DNA of 22,698 nucleotides from IMG/VR virus record IMGVR_UViG_3300021482_000008, positions 1 to 22,698 of that record; one strand, given 5' to 3'. A program made the position numbers and the translations under genes. The DNA is from a virus. Every line of letters begins with the position of its first letter. Within the stretch, counting starts at the first letter, position 1. Below are positions 1 to 6,703 of this stretch, one piece after another. The notes under the pieces are model-generated. The model was not told where the DNA came from and ran no database searches. It saw only the letters and a list, made by a program, of their open reading frames with translations.

Positions 1-2
1 TA

Positions 3-404
3 AATAGGAAAGAGGCAGATGCGGTCGCGGACTGGATTAAATCAGGTAAACCAGTACACATAATGCGTGACCATAAAAAACACACATCCCCGATGATGGG
101 AGGTATGTGGGGTGCTGTTAAAGGATTTATACCGGATGAGGTTTTCCTAAAAGTTTATCGCGAGTGGATAACCGCACTTCGCGCAGAGAAATTTAAGGGT
201 AAGGAATATTGTAAAAAAGACGGTAAAAGCGACCAAGGGTTTCTCGCACATAAAATATACCCTCTAGTAAAAGATAGGTGTTTAACTCACACGAGCCACA
301 AAAAATTTTCAGATGATGATATTCCATTTCCTAGTTCATTGCGTTATGGTAGATTCATCGGTCAACAGGTGAGGGCCAACGGAACATATGTAAAAGTAAG
401 ATAA
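3..404 (+). CDS. Glycosyltransferase-like protein, 3' part only
   Basis: The reading frame is already open at the left edge of the window (from base 3) and runs to a TAA at 402-404, so the ATG at 63 is probably internal and the gene starts outside the window. The visible part reads GKPVHIMRDHKKHT, then MMGGMWGAVKG, and near the end DDIPFPSSLRYGRFIGQQ. From memory, this HIMRDHP.H...GGMWG pattern followed by a terminal FxGQ motif recurs in glycosyltransferase-like proteins encoded in surface-polysaccharide loci and in large phage genomes. I see no catalytic DxD in this fragment; it would lie upstream. It is the first of a run of glycan-modification genes. The family assignment rests on motif memory, so the precise activity is open. 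Truncation is by the window edge, not by mutation. Confidence 0.6.
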   Translation, partial: NRKEADAVADWIKSGKPVHIMRDHKKHTSPMMGGMWGAVKGFIPDEVFLKVYREWITALRAEKFKGKEYCKKDGKSDQGFLAHKIYPLVKDRCLTHTSHKKFSDDDIPFPSSLRYGRFIGQQVRANGTYVKVR

Positions 405-415
405 GGGGAAACGGT

Positions 416-973
416 ATGATATATAACTTTGGTCAAACTACATCAAGCCACGTGCCGGTATTGTTAGAGTATATTGACAAATACGCACCAAGGTCAGTTC
501 TTGAATTTGGTGGCGGGGTATTTTCGACATCTATATTTTCCAGGCACATTGACAATATAACTACAATAGAGACACACCATGAATGGGCGGAATATTTACG
601 TGGCAGGTTTAATCATAAGGTGATATTTTTGGAAAAAGATATGGTTATGCACCATGTTGAACATATCATAAGCAGATTTGACCTGGTATTTATTGATACA
701 GTAAACAAATTGCGTAGGCCGTTAATTTTATCCGCTACGAAATTTACTGATACAATAATTTGCCATGATGCGCAATTGCCATTTTTAAGAAAGATCAGGG
801 TTGTGGGTTTCAAACGTGTTGATTTCAAAAATCCTCCGTTTAAATATAAAAATGGTTTACGTCCATGGACTTCATTATTTACGAGGGATATGAAAGTGTA
901 TAATTATTTTGTAAATTACGAGGAATCAGAATTGTATAAAAAGCACAGGTTTCCATATGGCGTTGAAAAATAA
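416..973 (+). CDS. Class I SAM-dependent methyltransferase-like protein
   Basis: A 185-residue protein with a Rossmann-type methyltransferase signature. Motif I is VLEFGGGVFS at residues 28-37 (hydrophobic, ExGGG). An acidic residue follows the next strand in TIETHHEW (E52), suited to the ribose of S-adenosylmethionine. FDLVFIDT lies at 88-95 as the strand-4 motif, and IICHDAQ at 114-120 resembles the IxxHD strand of small-molecule or sugar methyltransferases. The start ATG is preceded by AAGGGG at good spacing, 11 bases after the previous stop. Its last 17 bases overlap the sulfotransferase gene, so the two are likely translationally coupled. Context suggests a sugar or glycan O-methyltransferase; the substrate cannot be read from sequence. 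The fold call is firm, the role is inferred. Confidence 0.72.
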   Translation: MIYNFGQTTSSHVPVLLEYIDKYAPRSVLEFGGGVFSTSIFSRHIDNITTIETHHEWAEYLRGRFNHKVIFLEKDMVMHHVEHIISRFDLVFIDTVNKLRRPLILSATKFTDTIICHDAQLPFLRKIRVVGFKRVDFKNPPFKYKNGLRPWTSLFTRDMKVYNYFVNYEESELYKKHRFPYGVEK

Positions 974-1493
974 AGTTTTTTGCATTGGGATGTTTAAAAC
1001 CGGAACGAAGAGTTTCGGACAAGCAATGCGTGTGCTTGGTTATAAGGTGTTGGATCGCCCATGGTTTATACTCAAAGATAACTGGTACAACAATCCTAAA
1101 AAATGGCCGATATATTTTGACAAGATAAAAGAGCGGGCAAATATGTACGAGGCATTCAGTGATGCGCCCTGGATGTTTCTATTTAAACAGCTTGACGTTT
1201 GGTATCCTAATAGTAAATTCATATTGACGTTGCGAAAGGACGCTCTATCCTTGGCAAAAAGCGACCGCGGCCAGTGGCGTGGGAAGCCTAATACCCCGTC
1301 GCTTGAAAGGTTTATGGATAGGTATAATAAACATAATAAAATGGTGTCGGATTATTTTAAAAATCGTGATAACTTTATGACTATGTGTTTCGAACGTGGT
1401 GATGGGTGGGTAAAGCTGTGTAAATTTTTGGATATAAACAATATACCTCTAATACCATTTCCACATCTTAACAAAGGGAGATATAAAAGATGA
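957..1493 (+). CDS. Sulfotransferase family protein
   Basis: A 178-residue protein that would transfer sulfate from PAPS to an acceptor. The 5'-phosphosulfate-binding loop is visible at residues 10-19 (IGMFKTGTKS, followed by LGY at 27-29), the classic GxxKTGTxS P-loop-like element. A central strand YPNSKFILTLR (83-93) is followed by a serine-containing helix, as expected for the 3'-phosphate site. The C-terminal part GWVKLCKFLDI (150-160) plus IPFPHLNKG closely matches the W..LC.FL......FP..N ending of the Sulfotransfer_4/17 type. It is shorter than the usual 200-250 residues of that family but retains both cofactor-binding ends. The gene begins inside the end of the methyltransferase gene and its TGA overlaps the next ATG (ATGA). 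A host sulfate-activation pathway would have to supply PAPS. The acceptor is unknown; a phage-encoded glycan is a reasonable inference. Confidence 0.78.
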   Translation: MALKNKVFCIGMFKTGTKSFGQAMRVLGYKVLDRPWFILKDNWYNNPKKWPIYFDKIKERANMYEAFSDAPWMFLFKQLDVWYPNSKFILTLRKDALSLAKSDRGQWRGKPNTPSLERFMDRYNKHNKMVSDYFKNRDNFMTMCFERGDGWVKLCKFLDINNIPLIPFPHLNKGRYKR

Positions 1494-2119
1494 TTAAGCG
1501 GATAGGTAGTAAATATGGTGGGTGGTATATCGATCCAAACATCGTACCACAAAACAGTACGACAGATACAGAAAGGTCAAGACCAAGCTTCTGTTATATT
1601 ATATCGGCTGGTTTGGGCAATGATATATCGTTTGACCTGGCTATGATTAAGTTGACAAATTGCTTTGTAGTTGGTATTGATCCAACAACATTGGCCGCAA
1701 AGACAGTTAGTAAAATAAAGGAACCAAAATTTGTTTATATAAAAAGGGGACTATTCCCAAATGACAATGGAATGACGATGTCTAATTTAATGACTAATGG
1801 TAATTCTATATATTCATGTGGGAGAATGACAACAAAATTCCATACAATAAGTATTCCAACGTTGATTAAGATGTATAAAAACATTTCCGTATTGAAGATG
1901 AATATTGAAGGGGCGGAATACCCTGTATTGATGCACTTGCCAGAGATAGATATAAAACAGGTATGTATACGTTTCCATCACCGCAAGAAAACCGTACCCT
2001 ATAACCTGAAAAATACTGAGAAATGTATATTAAAATTAGTGCGAATGGGATATGAAGTGATGGAGACGAATGCCGGGAATAAAAACGTTGACTACGAGGT
2101 ATTATTGTGCAAAAAGTAA
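1490..2119 (+). CDS. FkbM-family SAM-dependent methyltransferase
   Basis: A 209-residue protein with the FkbM-type layout. It has an N-terminal YGGWYIDP (9-16), a glycine motif ISAGLGNDISFD (38-49) with the acidic VGIDPT (61-66) on the next strand, and VLKMNIEGAEYPVL (134-147). The last is the diagnostic KxDIEGxE-like motif of FkbM proteins, here with Asn in place of the usual Asp in the MNIEG part. A His pair (163-164) follows. Family members methylate hydroxyls of sugars or polyketides and are common in surface-glycan gene clusters. The start ATG is joined to the upstream stop as ATGA and is preceded by AAGGGAG. The end overlaps the next gene by 13 bases. The family call is strong; the target is inferred from the cassette. 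Confidence 0.85.
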   Translation: MIKRIGSKYGGWYIDPNIVPQNSTTDTERSRPSFCYIISAGLGNDISFDLAMIKLTNCFVVGIDPTTLAAKTVSKIKEPKFVYIKRGLFPNDNGMTMSNLMTNGNSIYSCGRMTTKFHTISIPTLIKMYKNISVLKMNIEGAEYPVLMHLPEIDIKQVCIRFHHRKKTVPYNLKNTEKCILKLVRMGYEVMETNAGNKNVDYEVLLCKK

Positions 2120-2895
2120 ACGTGATTATTGGACTGAATGAAAACCCTAATTATTTTAGTATATTGCCGGTTACTGTAGCCGCATACCGCAAATTTTTCC
2201 CAGAGGCGAGGGTTATAATAGGTTTGATTTCCGATAATGATTCATTCAGAATGAAACTCCTGAATATAGCTAAACCTGATTTTATTTATCGGTTCGATCC
2301 GATAAAGGGAATAGACACTGGGAACCAAGCGAAAATAATACGATATTTTTTAGCGTGTAACTATGGTAACAGTATATGTGTAATGAATGATGTTGATATA
2401 ATACCTCTATGTCGTAAATATTTTGAAAAGCGATTAAGCCGCAGGGTGCGGGAAAACCTGCTCACAGTCGGTTCAGAGTGGTATGGCAACGGCAAGTTTC
2501 CCACTCCGTGGTGTACCGGTGAGGGGTATTTGTTTAGCCAGTTTGTGAATCCATTATATTTTGAATGGGAACAATTTATAACCTGGACTGGTAATGTGTC
2601 AAAAATTGACGGCAAGGAAAGTATATCGTTACCATTTGGCAAGTTTTCTGATGAATCATTGATACGTAGCATGTTAAACAGACGTCCAGTCCCGGTAATA
2701 AATTTGAAGAAATATCCAAAAAATAAAATACCGATTTATGCGGTGTCGCGGCACCATGCTGTAAATGTTAAGAGATTGCACGCTGGAAAATATATAGAAG
2801 GTCATCATCTTTTCCCGTTCAATAAATACGGACATCTATTAATGGAGATAGTAAAATATATTGGATGTGATTTTGATCCGGAGTGGTACAAATGA
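2107..2895 (+). CDS. GT-A-like glycosyltransferase
   Basis: A 262-residue protein with a GTG start inside the end of the FkbM gene, preceded by a GAGG about eight bases upstream. The N-terminus (VNVIIGLNENPNY, then AAYRKFFPEARVIIGL) looks like the nucleotide-sugar binding half of a GT-A fold. A metal-binding DxD triplet is visible in VMNDVDIIPL (D95-V-D97). After it, PWCTGEGYLFS (134-144) and FSDESLIRSML (about 185-195) fit the acceptor side, where DE is often found in GT-A enzymes. C-terminal HAVNVKRLHAGKY is rich in His and Lys. I do not recognise a specific named subfamily. The sugar donor and acceptor are unknown. The neighbours all point to glycan synthesis or decoration. Confidence 0.65.
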   Translation: MQKVNVIIGLNENPNYFSILPVTVAAYRKFFPEARVIIGLISDNDSFRMKLLNIAKPDFIYRFDPIKGIDTGNQAKIIRYFLACNYGNSICVMNDVDIIPLCRKYFEKRLSRRVRENLLTVGSEWYGNGKFPTPWCTGEGYLFSQFVNPLYFEWEQFITWTGNVSKIDGKESISLPFGKFSDESLIRSMLNRRPVPVINLKKYPKNKIPIYAVSRHHAVNVKRLHAGKYIEGHHLFPFNKYGHLLMEIVKYIGCDFDPEWYK

Positions 2896-3146
2896 GTATG
2901 CGAGATGCGGCTGCTGTAAGAACAGTGTGCGAGGTATTACGGGAGATAAATGATTTACACCAGGAAAATACTGAGCATGATAAAATTGTAAGGGTTAAGT
3001 TGTGTGAAGCCGAAGATATGGCTAAAAGAATGTCAAAGAAATTGGTATCATACAACAAAAATGTTTACCGGGGGTGGTGGGAAAAGAATCCTAATTATGC
3101 GCGTGCCGTTAAGCAGAGGCTTGACAAAAAGTATTGTGTGGGGTAA
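2892..3146 (+). CDS. Small unknown charged protein
   Basis: An 84-residue protein that I do not recognise. The frame extends to a GTG at 2883, but the ATG at 2892 is the better start: it overlaps the preceding TGA as ATGA and has GGAG eight bases upstream. The sequence is largely helical and charged, with a possible coiled coil in its first 55 residues (EVLREINDLHQENTEHDK and following), then a tryptophan-rich basic part (YRGWWEKNPNYARAVKQRL). No cysteine cluster, signal peptide or membrane segment is seen. It sits between a glycosyltransferase and a membrane protein, inside the modification cassette. A partner or regulatory role is possible but unsupported. Confidence 0.6.
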   Translation: MSMRDAAAVRTVCEVLREINDLHQENTEHDKIVRVKLCEAEDMAKRMSKKLVSYNKNVYRGWWEKNPNYARAVKQRLDKKYCVG

Positions 3147-3148
3147 AT

Positions 3149-3412
3149 ATGAACAAATTTAAATTTATTTTAGAACAAATAATGGATGTTTTTGATGAAC
3201 TGATTTTTATTTTTATTATCTATCCTTTGGGATTATTTTTAACAGTGCTCGGTGCTATTTGGTTTTATAATTATAATCCCAAAACATGTGTTATGGCAGG
3301 TTTTATGGTTATGTGTTTTGTAGTTGTCGGTATTGTCATTTCCATTGTTTTAATTTTAATTGAAGGCATTAAAACTATTGTTTACAATTACAAAAAACGT
3401 TTTGGAAAATAG
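3149..3412 (+). CDS. Small two-helix membrane protein
   Basis: An 87-residue protein; the ATG at 3149 lies two bases after the upstream stop and is preceded by GGGG. The frame can be read from a TTG at 3134, but that would overlap the previous gene without better support. Two long hydrophobic segments are evident, about residues 17-40 (ending LTVLGAIWFYNY) and about 47-72, followed by a basic tail (YNYKKRFGK). Size, two helices and a charged C-terminus resemble a class II holin. However, no muralytic endolysin lies next to it, and the position inside a glycan cassette equally fits a membrane anchor or a small flippase-like partner. I leave the function open. Confidence 0.6.
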   Translation: MNKFKFILEQIMDVFDELIFIFIIYPLGLFLTVLGAIWFYNYNPKTCVMAGFMVMCFVVVGIVISIVLILIEGIKTIVYNYKKRFGK

Positions 3413-3421
3413 TAAATACAT

Positions 3422-4288
3422 ATGAAAATATTAATATTACAATCAGCCGGTGGACATACTGAAAATAAAGAATATAGAGAATGCCTATGTATGACTCGTG
3501 CGCTTAATCGTATTGATGGAGTCGAAGCAGTGACATGGGGGGTCGGGCATAAGAATTATAATATCCCATTTCGTAAAATGGAATCCTGGAGTGATGTAAT
3601 ATTTATTCTTGAAAATTATTCTCGTAAACCTTGGCTACCGGTTGATGCATTGTCGGCAAGTAAGAAATTGAAAATATTTTGGAGCATTGATTCGCATTGT
3701 GCATTAAATAGACATCAGGCGCTTGCAGTAAACGCGAAGGTGAATATCTTGCTTAATTCAACTTCAAGCTATCTGAAATATTTTAAACCGATAAAGTCAA
3801 TCTGGTTTCCTAACTGTTATCCGGATGATTTAATAAAACCTTTACCAATTGCCAAAAGTATAGATGTTGGTTTTTGTGGTAGTAAACTTAATCGCGCGAA
3901 GTGGTTGCAGACACTTTCAAGGAACTTTAACTTCAAGCAAGATATTTTTGTGCTTGGCAATAAAATGGTTTCGGCAATTAATTCTTATAAAATACATTGG
4001 AACCGTAACTATAAAAACGACATCAATTACCGGACCTTTGAAACGATGGGATGTAGAACTTGCCTTGTGACAAACAAAACCGATAAGGTTAATGAATTGT
4101 TTGAGGACTATAAACATCTCGTTTATTATAATACAATAACTGATTGTATTTACAAAATAAGAAGTCTGTTGAGAAATGAAAAATTATTGAACAATATTGC
4201 TCTTAATGGATATAATGAAGTAAAAAGTAAACACACTTATTATCATCGCGCATTAAGGCTGGTAAATATAATCAAGGAGTATATATAA
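3422..4288 (+). CDS. CgeB-like GT-B glycosyltransferase
   Basis: A 288-residue protein with the look of a single-polypeptide GT-B glycosyltransferase of the CgeB type. The N-terminal half begins with a strand and a Gly-rich turn (MKILILQSAGGHTENKEY). The C-terminal nucleotide-sugar domain starts at about residue 147 (IDVGFCGSKLNRAKWL, 147-162). It holds the donor-site helix YRTFETMGCRTCLVTNKT (203-220), where E207 is the likely ribose or phosphate contact, followed by ELFEDYKHLVYY and the terminal H271-TYYHRALRLVNII. These are the usual landmarks of CgeB and related glycosyltransferases. The stop overlaps the connector start (TAATG), so the gene is translationally linked to the structural genes. 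Its own ribosome-binding site is weak (GGAA). The acceptor is unknown. Confidence 0.75.
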   Translation: MKILILQSAGGHTENKEYRECLCMTRALNRIDGVEAVTWGVGHKNYNIPFRKMESWSDVIFILENYSRKPWLPVDALSASKKLKIFWSIDSHCALNRHQALAVNAKVNILLNSTSSYLKYFKPIKSIWFPNCYPDDLIKPLPIAKSIDVGFCGSKLNRAKWLQTLSRNFNFKQDIFVLGNKMVSAINSYKIHWNRNYKNDINYRTFETMGCRTCLVTNKTDKVNELFEDYKHLVYYNTITDCIYKIRSLLRNEKLLNNIALNGYNEVKSKHTYYHRALRLVNIIKEYI

Positions 4289-4623
4289 TGGCAACGAATA
4301 TTACACTGGATAAGTTGAAAAATAGTTTAAATTTGGGGAAAACTGATAACACTGAGGATACTGAGTTAACCAGTCTGATAACATACATCGTTAACGAGGC
4401 AGTTGAATATTTAGACAGGTCAACCATTACCGGGCAAAGTAACATGCCTGCGGCACTTGAGAGAAAATTATTAAAACAGATGTGTTACGAGTGGCGCAGG
4501 AGAAAAGACCCAGGGTTAAGCTCACAAGTGTTCCCGGACGGCTCTGTTAATAAATGGGAAATGAATGAGTGGCTGCCTGAAGTAAAGGCTGCACTCGACC
4601 GTAATTATAAAATAACTATATAG
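4288..4623 (+). CDS. Head-tail connector (gp6-like adaptor)
   Basis: A 111-residue, mainly helical protein matching the short gp6/HK97-type head-tail connector family. It opens with ITLDKLKNSLNL, then an acidic loop (DNTEDTELTSLI), a helix with VNEAVEYLDR (35-44), and ends with a helical part around LLKQMCYEWRRRKDPGLSS. Such proteins form the ring under the portal that joins head to tail. A strong AAGGAG lies nine bases before the ATG, which overlaps the upstream glycosyltransferase stop by one base. Portal, protease and capsid genes would be expected upstream of the cassette and are not in this window. It marks the beginning of the neck module. Confidence 0.75.
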   Translation: MATNITLDKLKNSLNLGKTDNTEDTELTSLITYIVNEAVEYLDRSTITGQSNMPAALERKLLKQMCYEWRRRKDPGLSSQVFPDGSVNKWEMNEWLPEVKAALDRNYKITI

Positions 4624-4631
4624 GATATATT

Positions 4632-4784
4632 ATGATAGTAGTTACCTATCTTGATGGAAGCACTGAAATGGTTACATTGGAAGTGGCAAAGACATTGCGG
4701 GATAATAACAAAATAATTATACCGGATGATGACGGTAAGGCATTGACAATTGAGGATGTGTTTGGGGAAGGGTATGGCGATTAG
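4632..4784 (+). CDS. Small acidic protein of the neck module, unknown
   Basis: A 50-residue frame from ATG at 4632 to TAG at 4782-4784. It is preceded by TAGGA six bases upstream and starts eight bases after the connector stop. The protein begins MIVVTYLDGSTEMVTLEV and ends with an acidic stretch containing IIIPDDDGKALTIEDVFGEG. It looks like a compact beta-strand protein. Its last 11 bases overlap the start of the next gene, which supports it as a real coupled gene rather than a spacer. No function is assigned. Genes of this size between connector and gp10-like proteins are common in siphoviruses. Confidence 0.55.
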   Translation: MIVVTYLDGSTEMVTLEVAKTLRDNNKIIIPDDDGKALTIEDVFGEGYGD

Positions 4785-5385
4785 AGGCAAAAAGGAAGTT
4801 ATACAAAATTTAAAACGTGAAATTAAGCGCATTGAGGAAAGAGTCATACATGTTTTACGAACGCATAGTAGACTATTAGTAACTCATATTCGTGCCAATT
4901 ATCTTACTGGAGGTACAACCAGAACGAGGCTTCGTAAACGTACTGGTAAGCTGTCAAGTTCATTGCAGCCATTACGGGTAAAAAAAATATCGACTGGTTA
5001 TCGTGCTGGTGTAAAATTTGGGGCCAAGTATGCGTCTACACATGTAGGCAAAAAAGGAAAGGTGACTACGATACGTCCCAAAAGCGCAAAAATGTTGGCT
5101 ATACCTCTTAGTGCTGCTAAGACTGGTAGGGGAGTACCACGCGGTAAGCCGAAGGATAAAAATGTTTTTGGTGATACATTTATCGCTAAATCTAAAAGAG
5201 GCAATTTGATTATTTTTGGTAAACAAAAGCGACAAAAGGGAAAAAATGTTGGCAAGACATTCGGTAATATCGTCCCATTATTCGTTCTTAAAAAGAAAGT
5301 AAAAGTGCGTGCACGGATACATCCGAAACCAATATTAAAATGGGTAAAGCCGAAGATAAAAAAAAGTTTGAAAGGAATCGTATAA
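4774..5385 (+). CDS. HK97 gp10 / GpZ-like neck or tail-completion protein
   Basis: A 203-residue, very basic protein. The ATG at 4774 (MAIRGKKEVIQNL) directly follows GGGGAAGGG and is preferred over an upstream TTG at 4750. An N-terminal helix (to about residue 45) contains a motif suited to binding the neck ring (LLVTHIRANYLTGG). It is followed by a beta-rich part with ASTHVGKKGKVTT, LAIPLSAA and PLFVLKKKVKVRARIHPKP, and ends in a helix (ILKWVKPKIKKSL). This order, including the PLFVLKK..V.V..RI.PKP element, is what I associate with lambda GpZ / HK97 gp10-like tail-completion proteins. Its place between connector and tail terminator agrees. The exact family was not checked by a search. Confidence 0.65.
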   Translation: MAIRGKKEVIQNLKREIKRIEERVIHVLRTHSRLLVTHIRANYLTGGTTRTRLRKRTGKLSSSLQPLRVKKISTGYRAGVKFGAKYASTHVGKKGKVTTIRPKSAKMLAIPLSAAKTGRGVPRGKPKDKNVFGDTFIAKSKRGNLIIFGKQKRQKGKNVGKTFGNIVPLFVLKKKVKVRARIHPKPILKWVKPKIKKSLKGIV

Positions 5386-5386
5386 T

Positions 5387-5845
5387 ATGGCAAGTGTACC
5401 AATTATAACACATATTATTAATGGCTTTGACATCCTGATAAGCAGTATTCCAGAAATTAATCAGGTAATGATATCGCCGATGCAGCCAGTAGACCGCGAA
5501 ACGGCAGTATTCCCGTTTACCGCTATTTACGAGGAACCGCGCGGTTGGGAGTCTCGTAATAGATTAGAGCATAACACTTCGGCGATCATATTGGAAACAT
5601 ATTTTGTCGTTACCGGTTCGAAAGAAAATTTATATCTCCAGGCAAAATATTTTGAGGCATTAATCCACAAAGCGATAATGACTGAAATATTAACAGGAAC
5701 TATAATAAAACCGTATATTGAAAATTTGCGCAAAAATGTATCTGAATATAATTTTCCCGACAATGAGTTGGGAGCGGTAATACAAGAATATGAAATTGAT
5801 TATTTATATACTTACGGTAATCCATTTACAAAAGAAAACTATTAA
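5387..5845 (+). CDS. Tail terminator (GpU-like) protein
   Basis: A 152-residue protein lying between the neck protein and the tail tube gene, the standard slot for the tail terminator that caps the tube and joins it to the head. The fold appears alpha/beta: an N-terminal helix (ITHIINGFDILISSI), strands in the middle (FPFTAIYEEPRG and SAIILETYFVVTG), then a helix (YLQAKYFEALIHKAIM), and a final strand with the acidic pattern AVIQEYEIDYLYTYG. That last element, a beta strand placed near the end, is usual for this family. The start is one base after the previous stop. The assignment leans on position and pattern more than on any diagnostic motif. Confidence 0.6.
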   Translation: MASVPIITHIINGFDILISSIPEINQVMISPMQPVDRETAVFPFTAIYEEPRGWESRNRLEHNTSAIILETYFVVTGSKENLYLQAKYFEALIHKAIMTEILTGTIIKPYIENLRKNVSEYNFPDNELGAVIQEYEIDYLYTYGNPFTKENY

Positions 5846-5859
5846 TTAAATCTAACCAT

Positions 5860-5865
5860 AGGAGG
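5860..5865 (+). promoter_or_regulatory. Strong ribosome-binding site of the tail tube gene
   Basis: AGGAGG lies six bases before the ATG at 5872. It fixes that ATG as the start rather than the in-frame TTG at 5866, and its strength fits the high copy number of a tail tube protein. Confidence 0.7.
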
Positions 5866-5871
5866 TTGTTT

Positions 5872-6669
5872 ATGTCTAATTCTGCACCAAGTACCGATAA
5901 TTATCTTGTTGGGAAAGGAAAACTCTATTTTGACCGGTTTGATGATGATGGGAATCTGACCGGTGAGCTTGACCTTGGGAATGATCCCAGCTTCGCCCTT
6001 ACCCCTGAAAACGAGCTATTGGAACATTTTAGCTCGATGGAAGGTGTGAAGAAAAAGGACAAAACAGCGGTAATATCAACTGAGTTAAATGGCAAGTTCA
6101 CTTTAGACGAAATTAACATTGATAATCTTGCACTTGCCTTATATTCAGATGATGTATCATATCTTACCCAGGATGACGGTAACCAAATTAATGCGCCGAT
6201 AACCGCGCACTCTGGTAAATGGATAAAACTACCGCACCGTAAACTTGCCACAGGCACAGTCAGCGTTACTAATGTCGCAGGTACTACTCACTACGTAGAA
6301 AATACCGATTATCGGATAGACTACACAATCGGTCGTATATTTATCGTCGTGGGAGGTAGTATCGCAGATGGTCAGACACTGCACGTTGATTATACGTATC
6401 AAGCCCACTCTTATCCTGTTGTATATCCTGCTACTAATGCAGAGTGTGAAGGATTGCTCAGGTTCGTTGGTAATGCTACGTTTGGGTTTGATTTCGAAGT
6501 GGTAATGTGGCGTGTAAAGTTATCACTGAATGGGGACATCAATTTTATTTCCGACGAGTGGGCGCAGTTTGAAATCAATTTTGAAGTTCTCGATGATTCT
6601 GCAAATCACCCTACATCACCATATGGTATGGTAATTGATACCGAGGGTGATGTAGCACCTGAAAGTTAG
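5872..6669 (+). CDS. Major tail tube protein
   Basis: A 265-residue protein placed after the tail terminator and before the assembly chaperone, with the best ribosome-binding site of the region. It begins with a typical tube-subunit entry (NYLVGKGKLYFDRFDDDG, then GELDLGNDPSFALTPE), followed by ELLEHFSSMEGVKKKD and a strand-rich core (VISTELNGKFTLDEINIDNLALAL). Tail tube proteins of this type use LG(N)-PSF...E..E..S...G..... and a long beta strand for ring stacking. An Ig-like stretch in the middle (about residues 130-185, with VTNVAGTTHYVENTDYRID) could be a surface-exposed insertion. The C-terminal part VMWRVKLSLNGDINFIS closes the barrel. Polymerises into the tube through which DNA passes. 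Confidence 0.78.
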   Translation: MSNSAPSTDNYLVGKGKLYFDRFDDDGNLTGELDLGNDPSFALTPENELLEHFSSMEGVKKKDKTAVISTELNGKFTLDEINIDNLALALYSDDVSYLTQDDGNQINAPITAHSGKWIKLPHRKLATGTVSVTNVAGTTHYVENTDYRIDYTIGRIFIVVGGSIADGQTLHVDYTYQAHSYPVVYPATNAECEGLLRFVGNATFGFDFEVVMWRVKLSLNGDINFISDEWAQFEINFEVLDDSANHPTSPYGMVIDTEGDVAPES

Positions 6670-6703
6670 AGATAATTAATTGACATATACGAAGGGGTAA
6701 AAC

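Noticed and set aside
4998-5402. Minus-strand frame opposite the neck protein (134 codons)
   Set aside because: Shadow of the basic GpZ-like gene, against operon direction and without a ribosome-binding site.
6670-6703. TTGACA-containing promoter before the chaperone gene
   Set aside because: No matching -10 at correct spacing and the gene lies within a continuous operon.
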